A DNA stretch of 64,000 nt from Allodiplogaster sudhausi. Its lineage: Eukaryota; Nematoda; Chromadorea; Rhabditida; Diplogasteridae. The stretch's first letter is position 1. The number at the start of each line of letters is the position of its first letter. The notes under the pieces are model-generated. The model saw only the letters and a program-made list of their open reading frames with translations. It searched no databases and was not told where the DNA came from. Shown here one piece after another: positions 45,369 through 63,486 of this stretch. Where the stretch lies: assembly GCA_945643635.1 (NCBI GenBank), contig CALZFC010000043.1, positions 2,752,001 to 2,816,000 of the forward strand. Reading direction: 5' to 3'. Both the position numbers and the translations under genes were made by a program.

Positions 45369-47021
45369 ATGATGTCACTGCAACTCCAGATTGCAGCTTC
45401 CCTTTTGATGGCTGTCAAGATTGTCAGTTGGAGGATGCGTCCAATTTTTTTTATGATTTCAATAAATAAATATATATGTATATATTGTAGAATTCATGTG
45501 ACTTTTGTGATTGGATGTCGAGTCTGCCCGAAAAAGCACGGCAACTGCCGCTGAACGGACTATTCATTCCTGGTTGGTTCGGCTTGATGTGTTCAATGTT
45601 CCTTCCAACGGAACATTAGCTAGACGACAATTGTTACGCAGGCAGTCACAACTCTTTCGCCACTTGGCGTGGAATGTCCACTCAGCTTGGCAATGACGCC
45701 GACTCTGCAATAAATTCCATTGGCGATCTGCCACTCGGCCCGATTATCATCAAGAACTGGGCAGTTACCCAGGCAAGAAAACAAATATATGCACAAATAG
45801 TAGGATTCTACTTTAAAAATATGTACAAACTATAGGATCTCAGCGTGTATGACCAGCTACGCATCGGAATTCGCTACATTGACATGAGGGTTTCGTGCCT
45901 CGCTTCAAGTGAGTTCACAGAGATTTTCATCTAATGTTTTGACAAGGAAAAAATTTTTAAAGGAGGCTAAAACTTCTAAAACTCCTTGCGCCACTTTTTG
46001 CAGTACTTTGCCTTAGTTTATCGAATGCAGTCATCCAAATAATTGGTGATTGCCTCCTTTAAGATCCATCGCCGATATTCCGCACTGTTCACGGTCTCTT
46101 CGGTCCAAGCATCAGCAGCATTCTCAGCCAGGTAGTGTCCAAGGCTGGAAAGGAGGAATATCTTTGATGTCGCAGATCGCGGCCTTCCTCTCCGAGTACC
46201 CGAAAGAGTTCGTCATCATTGACTTCAATCACCACTACGGCTGTGCCCACTTCAGCACACAACTCGAGTTCGTTCGTGTACTTTGTGGCCAAGACTCCAA
46301 TTCGAGCACCAGTTCATAATTAGATCTGTGGTTGTGCGTAGGAAAGCAGAAGTGGGCCGTTATAGATATCAGATTCTTGCTTCGCTGAACGGAAGCAAGG
46401 CAATTCCATTCAAGGGAACTCCCGCTAATCTCTCTCTAGAAGGTGCGTAGCAGAGAGAGGATGAAGGAGAAAGGCAGAGAGAGAGAGAGAGAGATAAAGA
46501 GAGAGCATTGGGCGAGAGAGTAGCTTCAGTTGTTTCTGCCGGTTCGTGGAACGTTCTTCTGCTGCAGTCGTGGTCTAAAACCACTTCTCCATTCTTCTGG
46601 CCCCAATCCATCATCGAGTCCCCATGGCCAAATTACGACGAGGTTGTGTTTGTTCAACTCAGAGTATAGCAATCTGGAAATGTCTCCTGAATCTAAAGAT
46701 TGCTGGGGTTCTCTCCTACAACGAGGCCTATGCCAAACGTCGTCTCAAGAAGGGCAGCAGCTCCTTCTTCGTTTCTCAGGTTTCTTTTTTAAAGTATGCA
46801 TATATACTTTGCTAAGCCAGAAATAACGATGTTGCATGCATGCAAGGGATGGTGAGCATCCTACTTTCATTCAGGAGATCGTCACTCCCAATGCAGTGGA
46901 CATCGCCGTCCAGCCACTCTCGACTTTGAGGGATTGGCGTGGTATCCAGATGACTACGGTTCGAGCGAGAGAGTAACAGAGTGTGCGATAGATAGAGAGA
47001 GACAGAGACAGGGAGAGAGAA

Positions 47022-47074
<53 letters not shown>

Positions 47075-47324
47075 AAGCAATGAGAGTTAGCTGCGGGAGG
47101 GTGTGGAGTGCGAGATAAAAGAGAAAGAAAATATAACGATTAGGTCTAATAAAGAGGTCTAATTTAAAAAAAAAGATAAACACTATAAGGTCGTTATTGT
47201 TCAGGCAGTCGTCGAAATGCTAAAGAAGAAGCGGGCGAGAGAGATGGTCCAAAATGTAGTTCTGGCTGACTTCGTCGATGATTCTTTCACAAAAGCTGTT
47301 ATTCTTCTCAACAACCTCGTTTAA
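45369..47324 (+). CDS. PLCXD: PI-PLC X-domain-containing protein, secreted or ER
   Basis: Phosphatidylinositol-specific phospholipase C X-domain family. Exons 45369-45422 (signal peptide SLQLQIAASLLMAVKI), 45491-45572 (WMSSLPEKARQLPLNGLFIPG), 45642-45772 (GSHNSFATWRG), 45836-45908 (YDQLRIGIRYIDMRVSC), 46064-46131 (TVHGLFGPSISSILSQ), 46176-46277 (FLSEYPKEFVIIDFNHHYG), 46373-46442, 46530-46642 (SWNVLLLQSWSKTTSPFFWP), 46699-46779 (KKGSSSFFVSQ), 46875-46958 (EIVTPNAVDIAVQPL) and 47205-47324. The two catalytic His of the X domain are present, in GSHNS and VHGLFG. Starting at 45369 rather than 45318 leaves the signal peptide at the terminus. The intron 45773-45835 has a GC donor (GCAAGA). The exon 46699 border is the least sure. 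No Y domain, as expected for PLCXD. Confidence 0.85.
46976..47076. repeat. (GA)n microsatellite in PLCXD intron
   Basis: GA tract on the coding strand of the gene, in the last intron. A shorter one lies at 46465-46505 in an earlier intron. Confidence 0.9.
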
Positions 47325-47882
47325 CCAAGCATCTTATTATACCTCTCTGTGTGTATATAAAGGAAAATTTTTGCAAAATTTAAAGGTTTTAAAGTATCAA
47401 CAGATGGATGAGTTGTCGAACGCAGAGTCCCCCGTTGATGATGGCCGGATTCGGATGGCGGCAGGTGGCCATATAGTTTCTTGAAGTTTGCATTGTTGTC
47501 TTCTAAACTGGAGGCATTTAATAAAATTCTTTTACTTAAATCAGTTATATAACTATCGTATGAGAACAAGTGCAAGGAAAGCACATTCAAACGAGGTAAA
47601 TCACATGATTAATATCTGGGTCATACCCTGACAATAAGATAAAGCCCGTTTATTAAATGTTATAGTTGCTGGTTGTGCATCCAAAAGTAGAATATCCTAC
47701 CATTCCACTTCACAGCAATCGAACAACCATATTCACATCTTTATCGCTTTCTATGTTCTCTTCTAATTCATGCGCATAACGCATTTTTGTGTAAAGCCAG
47801 TAAAAGGTGAATCAAAGCATGCAATATTATTGTGAGGAAAGGCTAATGAATGTACAAGTTCAAAAGTGAAAAGTGAGGTGAT
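47325..47882. other. 3' to 3' spacer
   Basis: Between the convergent PLCXD and hexosaminidase D genes. No feature seen beyond AT-rich sequence. Confidence 0.5.
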
Positions 47883-50763
47883 TCAGAAGATCGGCCGAAC
47901 GGGGAAGGATCGACGCTGGTCGATCGAGGAGATTCGTTGGAGGGCGACGTTCAGCTTGTCTCGGAAGTCGTCGAAGTGGTCGACGATCAACTCTTCTGCC
48001 ACATCCGGGAAGAAGTAGACAGAGAGGGTCTTCCTCAAGAGATGGAAAGAGATTCCACTCCACTGAGAAACAAAGCATCCCCAGTCAAACAAATACCTCC
48101 CTCTGAACGTACATAAATGGTCCGAATATTGTGAAAACCTAAGAGTTCCTTCGATTTCGTCCATTCTTTTCAGAGCCTTATGATAGTAAGCGGAGAGATC
48201 TTCAACGTAATATGCTTCGGAGAAGAGACGCAGGCGGTTCGAGCGGCCGAACCAGCCTCGCTCAAATATACATACATTGCTATAGTTTTCAAAATTACTT
48301 GTAAAAAAAAATAATTTTTAAATAGATAAACGGCGTCTCCGTACTTCTCGATTCTTGACGAAAGAATTCCCATCATATTCTGCGAAGAATTTTACAATTT
48401 CATTGATGACCAAGCGTGCATCGTGGCCTAGTTGAATTGAATGATAGATTTTGGTAGGCTTCTATTATTTCATTCATCGAATTGACAGCTGACAGACCCG
48501 GATAGGTACAAGAGTCATTTCCGGACAAGAGAGAAAGAAGGCTCGTTCCCTTGGGGCAGGAAAGGGCACGACTCACTGAGGCAGCATCGGCATCTGGAGA
48601 ACATTCTCTTGCTCTCTTTGGCTAATTCAACATGCTGTGTCACACTTTTTTAAAGCTTCTCACATGCTCTAATCCACGAAGCTGATAAGGATGGCTAACA
48701 TAAGACATGCCAAGTGTGGCTTTTCTCAACTGTTCTATGATTAGAGATAAAGAGAATGTCGATACCATCGACGACTCCCCTCTCGACGGCGCCCACCGTG
48801 AGACCGAGAGAAGTGAGCGAAGACGGCAGAAGCTCACACAGCACAGCAAAGTGGTCTAATCTACTCCATTCTTATTCCATCTCTCTCCAAGTGGCTTCTA
48901 TAACTGAGAAGAGACGAAAGTGACCTTTGCCAGCCGGTGATTATAACCGATGAGATCGAAGAATTAAAAGACTTCTCATGCTTTCTTCGCATCTTGAACC
49001 TTCAATTCGGACCATGCAAAATGGCCGAGTTATCTTTCTCGTTCTAACCACTCTTGATTGTTGTAGACGTAGGGAGTAATCTTATTAATCACTTCATCAG
49101 CACCATTCGCACCCTGAAAAAGAAACTTCTAGAAAGGCCAAAACATTATCAAATAAAAGGAGAAACCTTGAATGCAGAAGCTATCCAGACTCCCGGGAAG
49201 CTTTCGGAGAGATTTCTCCAGAGTGGAGGAGGAAGAGCCTGCAAGGGAGTGATCTACTAAGGAAGCAGTCAAAGAGAAGAGAGCGCCAGAGAAGGAGAGA
49301 GAAAGAGAGAGAGAGATAGAACGAGAGAAGAGAGCGGCAGAGAAGGAGAGAGAAACCTCAGCGAGTCGAGTCGGCCAGTACTTCCACACGACAGGAATGA
49401 TGGAATCGGATAGATCGAACTCGTTGATCAGCGAGGGGTCGGCCGATGCGAACTCGTCATGCCAAGCCAGCACCTGAACAACTCCATGAGTGACGTGGTC
49501 TCTCGGCAAAGGACAACCTTAGTGTCGGGAAATTCTTTGTGAATGACTTGTGCCATTGCTTGGAAGTGTGCGAGAACGAGTTGCTTGGTGTCATTGAATC
49601 CAAGTGCAGCCATTCTCTCTTTGTCCTCCTCGCACACTCCAACCTGATTGTGATGAGACTCCTTCTTTATTATTTTATTCAATTTATATTATTCTTCATC
49701 TACACAGATGAAAATAAAGTGAAAATAAAATGAACCATGTACGCTTCATCGGCGCCGATATGAAAGAAGGGCATTGGAATAGCAGAGTGAAGAGTTGCCA
49801 CCTAAACAACTCATAGTCGGTTACTGTCAAGAGATTTATCTTGCCTGTGAAAGCAGATCGCCAAGAACAGCAACGCCCGCTTCCGAGCCAATGCACATCA
49901 CCTTCAAATATGTATTTTTAATGATATTTAGAACTGAATGTGATATATTGGATGTGAATACCATCGGGAAAGTTTGATTTTCTCTGAGAAGAGCGAAGAG
50001 GGATGTCTTGAGCAGCCACTCCAGATGCCCGAAGGTCTGCACCAGGGGGATGACTGTCAGATTCAGCACAGTCGCACTCAAGTCTTCATCATTATTACTG
50101 TAATTATCTGAAAACGCAACCATACTGTTCGAGGATGTCCAGCACTTCCCTTCTCGAGTAGGCATTTCCGTTGGAAGCCGCCGCAAGCATGCCCGTAAGG
50201 GGGAACATATCCTGAGAGCCTCGGAATCTCTCTCTCTTTCTCTTTCACTCTCTCTCTCTCTCTTTCTCTCTATCTCTCTCTCTCTCTTTCTCTTTCACTC
50301 TCTCTCTTTCTCTTTCTCTCTCTCTATCTCTCTCTCTTTCTCTGTCTCTCTCACTGCTCTCTCTCTCTCACTGGCTATCTTTCTTTCTCAAAGCGACCTC
50401 CCATTCAACAATCACCACTCCTTTAGCTCCAAGGCTTGCAAAGATGTCGAAAAGTTGTTTAAAATAGGCTGGTCTTGGTGGTGCTCCTGAATGTCTCATT
50501 CCATTTTACATTTCATATACTTAATTGTATTTAACATTTATATACATACGACCTTTCAAGTCCATGTGAACATATTTGTCAATCTGTAGAGAGGATTGGA
50601 CTGCCTGTAACGAAGTGCTTGAGACATAAGTTTTGACTATTGACTTAAAAAAAATAGGAAGACAAGCATAAAAATTGGATAGAGGGAGAGTTCGAACTAG
50701 AGTTAGAGAAACTAGAGTTAGAGACATGGGGACACGGATTGAGTGGAGATAAATGGAGAGAGG

Positions 50764-50800
<37 letters not shown>

Positions 50801-50892
50801 AGAGAGAGAAAATGGAAATGAAGTGCTTGACTTACCCATGCGGCGAGAATGGAAAATAAAAGTGTGAAGCAAGCAGAACGATGATTGCTCAT
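47883..50892 (-). CDS. HEXD: Hexosaminidase D-like GH20 glycosidase
   Basis: Removes terminal beta-linked N-acetylhexosamine, preferring GalNAc in the known family. Exons start 50892-50836 (MSNHRSACFTLLFSILAAW, a signal-like leader unlike cytosolic/nuclear HEXD), 50604-50553 (DKYVHMDLKG), 50486-50398 (FKQLFDIFASLGAKGVV), 50211-50126 (DMFPLTGMLAAASNGNAYS), 50097-49962 (VIPLVQTFGHLEWLLK), 49901-49845, 49801-49735 (FFHIGADEAYM, the catalytic Asp-Glu pair), 49643-49515 and 49473-49357 (VLAWHDEFASADPSLINEF). More exons follow, including one near 48860-48760 (DHFAVLCELLPSSLTSLGL), to the stop at 47883. The order and spacing match HEXD through to its C-terminal region. The intron 49802-49844 has a GC donor. 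Exon borders below 49350 were not all fixed. Confidence 0.88.
50223..50393. repeat. (CT)n microsatellite in HEXD intron
   Basis: About 170 bp of interrupted CT, GA on the coding strand. It fills most of the intron between 50211 and 50398. Two similar halves (about 50229-50275 and 50276-50330) suggest local duplication. Confidence 0.9.
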
Positions 50893-52102
50893 GATTGTAG
50901 TAATGGTTGAAGCAGGAAAAAGCAGCCGAAGGCCTGGTTTAGAAGGAGGCGGGGAAATAAACAATGAATGACACTATCAGTAACTTTCCCAAGGCGAGAA
51001 GACTCTCTGCGCCGACAGGATTCCTTCCCCTTCGATTGGGGAGTGGTTATAACATGGGTTTGAATCCGTCTATGCTTTTATTGCTGATAACTTCGACCAG
51101 AAGAGTATGTCCATACATGTGATGATAATGAGGAAAGATGAGGGCAGAAATAGACGGGGAAGAGAGAGAGAGAGAGTGATAGAAAGGGTGAGAGAGAGAG
51201 AGGTAGGCAAAATGATAAAGTAAAGCGAAAGACCGAAGAACCAAGACAAAGATAAAAGGTATTGGCACTACCTGAGACTGATCTGGGAATGGGAGGAAAA
51301 CAGTATTAGTCGGCTGCGTCTCTTCTTCTCGCACTCTCTCTTCTCTTCTCTGACAATTCCTGTCCATTTCTCCCGACTTAATCAGTGCTTTCACTCGTCG
51401 TACTTCTTCTTTTTTCTTCCCTGCTTCCTGTTTTTCAATTGTTCATAAGAGTTCGCACCTTCTTCCTTCTCTTTGCTGTGCAGTGAGATTCTCTGCGAGT
51501 GAAGCAATTTCACTCTCTCATCTCATCAGTGTTCATTCTGTACTTATTCCTTTTTTTGGCTGAACATTTCGAGCATGGTCTCGCACTTTCCCTCGCTCGA
51601 AATAGACAAGAAAAAACTCAAAGCAAACTTCGTTACCAAAATGACATCCGTTTGACCTGATTTTCAATGTTACTTCGGCAGCGATAATTTGCCTTTATAA
51701 TATACAATAAAAAGGGCATGCGAAAAGAATGTGTTGGAGACGATTATCATTGTACCAGTGGAAAAAAAATCAAGCTTGCAATGATTAATTACTAGAGTAT
51801 TTGCCCTCTTTGCGAAACTAATGCAGGATAAACATAACATTTCAAAGTTAAGGCTTTCTAAAATGCATCCAGCATAAGAATCAAACCGCATTACAATGGG
51901 GACAACTATATACAGAACAGATCTATTACTATTTGAATATCATTATGCTACAGATCAAGTCACCATGTTTAGAGCACGAAGTACAGTAGAGAATAGGGCG
52001 GGTCCGTCATGACTCTGTGTTTTAAAGCTTCGTTGTAATCACGGTTATAAATAAACCTACTTCCTAATTAGAGTATACTACTCAAAATTAGGAAACAAAT
52101 TA
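50893..52102. other. Spacer upstream of HEXD
   Basis: Holds a GA run (51158-51200) and ordinary AT-rich DNA. No exon is supported. Confidence 0.5.
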
Positions 52103-55100
52103 CTAGAGCAGTTCAAAATTCTCATCTGGATCCTGAGGGCGTTTCCGGGAGGGCTTGGACTGTCGGGTTTTCTGCGGGGACGGCGAAGGCAAGAAAGCAC
52201 TCTCCGGCTGGATTCTCTCGTTGTCTGGAGTCTCTCTCTCAGGCCCGCCCACTCTCGTCGTTTCGTGCCGTCGCTAAACGAGAAATTTTTTAAAGCTGTT
52301 TTTATTATCCCCAGTCTGTATAGTCTGTCCTGGATTGCAAGCAGAACTGAAAATTCCGTTCATTCAAGAAAATTACTTTTTTTAAGAAGCCAGAAATATC
52401 AAGTGCACACACAATCATTTAAGCAAATGATACAATGCAAATGATGAATGAACCTGAGCGCTCTTCGGTCGATGAGGTTGTCGATTTGCTTGAAGAGAGA
52501 ACTCTTCATCTTCAGACTCGGAACCCGCTATGGTTGGGAAGGCCAAGCCGACGGTGAACTCAGACTCATCCACTGTTAAAAGGAGTGTACAAATGTGATG
52601 CAAAAAAATATTGAATAAAAATAACAATTTTTCTCTAAAATTAGGATTCATTATAAATTGAAAAAAACCTACTGTCCATGGGAGTGTCGTGTGGTAGGAA
52701 ATCATCATCTTCAAGTGCCGAATCGGGCTCGGGCTCACTTTCCTAATAACGATATGTTGAATTATTTCCTTGGAAAATTGACTTTTCTTCATAAACGACG
52801 TAACAATATCGCTTGGAGGACAAATAATTACCTTCTCAGCTTCATCGGGGAACGCGTCAGGTAAGAAGCCCTCTAGTTCCACGTCGCTATCATCTAGAAA
52901 GGTTACAACGATTACTTTCCGCGGTATAAACATTAAATTCCACTTCCATACGAAAACAAGAAGTTAGCAGAATTGTCCAGCCATAAATATGAATTCGCTC
53001 AATCCAACACATTCTCCTTGCTTCCCACGTGGCACAGGATCAATGTTGTTTACATGAGAAGAGAAATGTAAACAACGAGGAAATGAAATGATTGTTGTAC
53101 CACAAAAAGGCGACTTCTCTGGGATGTTGTTTATGATTGTCTCGCACGTCGGGCCAAGCACGTAGATCAGAGCATAATCTTCTACGACCTACAGGGCAAA
53201 TCATTCTCTATCTTTCATAAGTTAACTGGAAATTAAGCTATAAAAAAACTGTTCTCCACTAAGAACATCATTCGGTGGAATTTCACAAATAACAATTTCT
53301 AAAGCTGAACCTGACCTTATAATGACAGTAGACCCGATCAATGACAGGTTGCAAGAGAACACGACGGAGAACGACAGCCAGTTGCCAGGCTGCGTCCAGC
53401 AGAAGAATGCCAACCGGCCACAGGATACTGTCACGGATTGCGAAGGCCAGCTGAAGAAGAAAGGAAGAGAGAAATAATGATAGGGTATAGACGCAAGGAA
53501 GGGAATGACAACAATATTGAAGACAATAAACATCCACTACATGTACCAAGGAAAAAAATAAGAATCTAGGAAAAAATTCAAGATTCAATTGACTAACCTT
53601 TTGAAGAAGAGACTTCGTTAGTTCGGAAAGTGCCCTGAGCTGTCGAACCAGCCAGCTGAAGCAGAAGTCATATTTAAAGGTAGTTAAGTTTAATCAGATA
53701 TTTTCAAATAATATATGTATATATATTTTACTTTTGACATCTATTTCTTGAACCAGCCGATAATTCAAGCAGACAAGTGGAATGTCGAAATAAGAAAGGA
53801 GCTGGACATAAAGCGCAAGCAACGGGGACATAAAAATGCGTGATCAAAGTGAATAAAGAGAAGACCAACCAAATACAAACAACGTGAAGGGTGATAGAAC
53901 TGCGCTGTTTGCCTAACATCTCTCTGATATTGCACATAGGATGAAATGATCAGAAGGATAAGCCAAAGAGCAACTAAGAGAATTGCAAGCGAGATCCTTG
54001 TTTACCTGATATCTCAGCACAACATCACTACTTCCAACAGTTATCCCCTCTGCGTTTTCTCATTCAGAATACATCATCCTCTCACGCGAATTTTTCAATT
54101 ATCTGCTTGGCTCTTGCTATCACGTTTTCTTACTTTCTTTCTCCTCTCTCTCTCTCTATCTTTCAATTTCTCTTGCCATCTCCACTCTCTCTATCTCTGT
54201 ATCTGTCTCTCTCCCTCTTTAACCTATTCTCCACCAGACAACACACTCGAAAACGCACTCCTCCGTTGCCCTCAAAACGGAGCAAACACGAGAAAAGTCG
54301 TCGAGAGGACGGAGGCGACAATTAAAGTTTCAGATCATCAAACGAGAAAAAGAGAGCAAGAAGAGGTCCATGCTGACACTGCTCTTGCAAGAAAAGAGGG
54401 TGAGAAATGAATAAGGGGGAAAAAGAGATCTTGTTTTGCCAGCCAAAATAACTATTAACAGCGATAGAAAGGACAGAAATGTTAACATGCTGAAGAGCAA
54501 TGAAGACTAACTTCTTGGTGGGAACGAGAAGGTAGTCCCTGAGTGCCCTTCCGAGTTGTCTTGTCTTCTGGCCGAGCCATTTCCTGAGTGCGGGCAGCCA
54601 ATGGCCGCACACGACGTAGACCATACAGTAGCAAATGTAGTCGAAGCCAGCCATCAGGCGACGCCAGATCTCAACGCAACATTTCAATAGCAAAGAAAAA
54701 ATCTCACCAATACATTTTGATTATGTGAAAATGACAAGTAAAACGTATTCCGGTTAATGTATGTAGTGTGATTCCAAAAAAAACCTTCTCTCTGAGCCAG
54801 ATCTTGAGGTCGGGCCACCACTCAGCAAAGAACCAATACCGTAGCCAGCGGCCAAGGGCGTAGAATGCGTCGCGTATCGGGTGCAGCACTCGCGTCGTCA
54901 CGCTGCAATAATTGCCGTCAGCATCAGAGAATGTATTTTTAAAGATTGTTGCGAGAAAACATCAAGTAAAAACGAATAGAATTTCATTGCCGTAAGACCA
55001 CTGACAATGTGGAAATGCTCTTGAATGTCCCAAGAATCGCGTCCCGTATTACTCGGCAGATTCGACCGATGGCACCGCCCAGACGGCCAAGTTGTTGTTT

Positions 55101-55668
55101 GACATACGAGAGAAGGGCTTAACACCAGAATCGTTAATCCTCATTCCATTCTCATCAATAGCCAAAAGATTAAATAGTGATATAGAAGCCATGATAACAC
55201 CGGATAAAATAACAGTGACTGTTTAATACAAAATAATAAACTTGTGAAAGAACCAAAGACAATGAAATCATAACTGAACCAACAAAACAATCAACGGAGA
55301 ACACTAACGAGGAATGAATTGCAAGAGGACGACATACTTAAGGGCTGCGAAGATACTTCGAAGCGGAGCAACAATCCCACGCTCAGCAGCGACCTGCAAG
55401 GAAGAACCATACTAATACATCACACGCGTTCGAAGACTAAAGAAGAAAAGTAAGAATGACCTTTGCAGAGTTCATCGCATAACAACAGCCGGAACGGATC
55501 TTGTCGCTCGTCTCGTAGTACTGCCACACCGGATTCACCAGCAAGCAACCAACTCAAGGCATTCCTTCATCTCCAGCCCCCTCTATAGCACTCTCCCTCT
55601 CTCTTCCCTCTATAACTCTCGCTCTCTCCCCTTCTCCAAAAACTACCTCTCATCCTTCTATAGCTCTC

Positions 55669-55708
<40 letters not shown>

Positions 55709-57290
55709 ACCATTACTAATGCATCTGAAAGATATTACCTTTATGAGTTGAAAAAATTCATGAGAAGATTCAATAGAGATAGTGGAGCCTTGCGGGAAAA
55801 TAAATGGCATAAACAGATAGTACTCTCTACTCTAGTCTCGTCATTGTAAGAGAACCAGCTCAAAGAAAATGTATCGTTGCAAACAAAAAGGCAACGAACG
55901 AGGGTATCCCATAACAACTAGATCGATCACACACGTTTGTGCTAATCCGCCAGCTCCCTTTCCCTCTCTATTTTACATTTCATGTCACCGCGTTAATTAG
56001 AGGAATTCTTAATGGCCATTCAAGTATTCCAAGGATACATAAAGAAATGGATGGAAAAGGTAGTGAAACCTGTTGAGTAGGCGGCAATGCATGCCTGCTC
56101 CGCCTCTCCGGCTCTAATGAGATGAGTACTGTAGAGCGAAAGAACGACTCCGACACTCTGAAATTGCGCAGTTCTTCTTACATTTATAACAAAATAAAAA
56201 TCATGTACTATCAACGGATAAATAAGACTGCACTAAACAAACCCTCCAGAGGCTTGCGATAGGCCAAAGAGCGATGTGAGTGAGGGTGCTCCTGTCTCTG
56301 GATGGAGAGAGCAGGACATCCCAGCTGAAGACTGCTGCAGCCAGGCCGACTAGGAGCTGTTGCTGCCTCCACGCATCCGCGTACAATGCTGTCACCCTTC
56401 AACTTCTTCATTCTTTTGAGGATCTCATAACAGTATTTGTAAAAGGAGAATATAAATAATACGAAGTAACATATAAATATCAATACTCTACGCTTCTGCG
56501 CTCTCTCTCTCTCTCTAGCCTTTGTAATCAGTATAAAAAGAAGCTAACCAGAAGATGGAATTGACGGCCATGAGATAAGGCCCGGTGGCGGGGCTCCTCC
56601 ACTCAACGACCGCCCTGCCAAAGTCGTGGGCGGAACGGCAAATCCCAGAGAGCGTCTCCATGACCAGAGGCAACTTCTCCTAGCACCTCGGAAATGAGCA
56701 AACGTCCTCATTACTTCTACTTCCCTCTATGCAAGCATACATTTGAATCGTTAACAGTTCGTCAATAAATGCTTCAGAAGAAAGTAACGAACCGAATTAA
56801 ATTAAAGCTTCTCTTTGCAGATCTATCATCAAAAGTCACCAGTCACGCATTCACCTTTAACATAGGCTTACCTGAATACAGAAAAGTGGATTCTAAATGG
56901 AATAAATTAGCACGAAACGACACAGCAAAATGAGGATAAGTGAATAAGTAATCCATCGGAAGATTCTAATCAAAAGAATCTACGATGAAGGAGGCAAAAC
57001 TGGTTGCGCGTTTCGTTAGATAGTGGCCGAGAGAGATCACGCATTTCCTATAGACGAACAGCATGCACAGCAAGCTCAAAGGAATCGCGTAGGCCAACAA
57101 GTTCTGATGCGAGTAGCCTTTCTTTGTATTGCAGCGGTAAGTACAACCATGCACTAATTGTAAGTCGGTCACGGAAAGCAGCGAAAGCGAGGAATGACAG
57201 TGAAAGTTGGTATTCGATTGAGAATGGAAGAAAGTTATAAAGGAAAAGAAAGAGTTCAGGTTTTGAAAGAACACCTCCAGAGCGTTCAAA
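52103..57290 (-). CDS. Orphan Trp-rich, multi-segment membrane-associated protein
   Basis: Not recognised. At least 14 short exons are visible in conserved style, each carrying a hydrophobic or amphipathic helix-like segment with Trp and Arg. Examples: HQNLLAYAIPLSLLCMLFVY (near 57.1 kb), HDFGRAVVEWRSPATGPYLM (56.6), QQQLLVGLAAAVFSWDVLLS (56.3), NPVWQYYETSDKIRSGCC (55.5), LLSYVKQQLGRLGGAIGRIC (55.1), PIRDAFYALGRWLRYWFFAE (54.8), YCMVYVVCGHWLPALRKW (54.6), ILWPVGILLLDAAWQLAVVL (53.4). The C-terminal third switches to acidic, disordered sequence (DDSDVELEGFLPDAFPDEAE, AGSESEDEEFSLQ) and ends with a basic Pro/Lys tail (RQSKPSRKRPQDPDENFELL). The stop is at 52103; the start is not fixed. The helices could bind a membrane or lipid surface, or span it. 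That is inference from composition alone. Confidence 0.55.
55583..55713. repeat. (CT)n/(CCCT)n tract
   Basis: CT-rich tract with three spaced TATAGCTCTC-like motifs (near 55581, 55610 and 55658), lying in an intron of the orphan Trp-rich gene; GA on its coding strand. Confidence 0.8.
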
Positions 57291-58176
57291 AGTGACGACT
57301 ATTACACAACCACTTGGCCCATTGTCGCAGCGGGGTTCTCAGGAAGAGAAAGACTTCGATTAGAGATAAGCCTGTGTTATCTCACCCCATTGCAACAGCG
57401 AAATACACTGAAGACCAGCACTACAGGAAACTATCAAAAATGTCCAGTATATTTCTATTAAAATCTCGCTTTTGCATTGAACCTCCATGAACACATTTTT
57501 CAGTATCCTACCTCTAACTGTAATTTCACGATCACCACCTCCGAAGCATTACAAAAGATAGGTCGTACCATTATCGGCAAATCGAGGAGGGGGAAGGTGA
57601 TCAATTAAACAAGTAAGAAACCCGTCTCCCACAAACTAGACATGAACGTGGAATCACCATTACAGCTCTAGAGGCGATAGAAAGAAATAAGGATAGGGAA
57701 GACATGGAGCTAGCAAAGAGAGAGGGGGAAAGAAAGAAAGCGAAAGATAGACAGGAGACAGAGAGAGAAAAAGGAAATAAATAGGAGTTTAGAAGAAGTA
57801 CGCAAATCGGATCAGAAAACCGTCGAGGCATGTAGACTGCAGTTATATAAATAATAATTTTATCATTAATATATCCCAGTAATCAAACATACAAAAAGAG
57901 ATCGCGATGACAAGGGGTGAATAGAGGATGCGAAGGTAGCGACGGGAGAAAGAATGTTAGGGAAAATGACTAATCGTCGAGCTCGCACTGTCAGCCGAAG
58001 CAAGAAACAGGTTGTATATATGAAACAACATAATAATGAACAACAAATGCACCGATAACTCTAGTCTACAACAACCAAACAGCAAAATAGTAGAAAGAAA
58101 GTGTCAAAGTGATTAGTAAGGCTGTTACCTACATTTACAAATAGCCATAATTCGCAGACTCTCCATCGTGAAGATC
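57291..58176. other. Spacer between orphan gene and DDX42
   Basis: May contain the first exon and promoter of the Trp-rich orphan gene. No coding exon is convincing. Confidence 0.4.
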
Positions 58177-62950
<4,774 letters not shown>

Positions 62951-63486
62951 CCTTCAGATGACCAAGCTCCTTGAGCTGAGAACCAGAATTAACACACCAA
63001 ATAATTATAGTGCTATGATACCGTATATCCTGACAACTTTCGAAAAACCAGTCACGGAAATTATTTCTAGTGTGAATACAAAAAAGATGAATACAAAGAA
63101 TAGTGAATTACGGTCAAACGAAACGGCGGCAATATTCTTTGTGATGTTCCCACGCTGCCATATATTTCTTTATTTGCCGCGCCTCGTATTGACTGTAGTT
63201 TGTGGGAAGTTGTGCAGCATGACTGCGTTTGTCGCAGGTGTCTGCGACCTCTCTTCCTTCTCTGTGCTTGTTAAAGTCATCTTATCGAAACTAGAAACTT
63301 GAGAATGTAGTTGCGCGTAGTTTGTGCATTCTAGTAGTCGTCTGTCATCCTCGTTCCTCGGATAAAAGGGTGTCTGCCTCAGTTGGCAGCGCTTCCACGT
63401 GCTGTTTGGAGCTCTTTAACCTCCCCTTTTGATACTGCTTTTCATCTTTTGGCTTTCTATCCTTAAGAGCAGTGTGTTCCCTCGAG
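62951..63486. promoter_or_regulatory. Divergent promoter region DDX42 / dehydrogenase
   Basis: 536 bp between two start codons facing away from each other. An E-box (CACGTG) lies at 63396-63401 and a GATAAAAGG near 63361, both near the dehydrogenase start. The regulatory role is inferred from position. Confidence 0.4.

Noticed and set aside
46643..46662. 20-nt intron in the PLCXD gene
   Set aside because: Phase would fit, but the length is implausible; an acceptor at 46698 gives a 56-nt intron.
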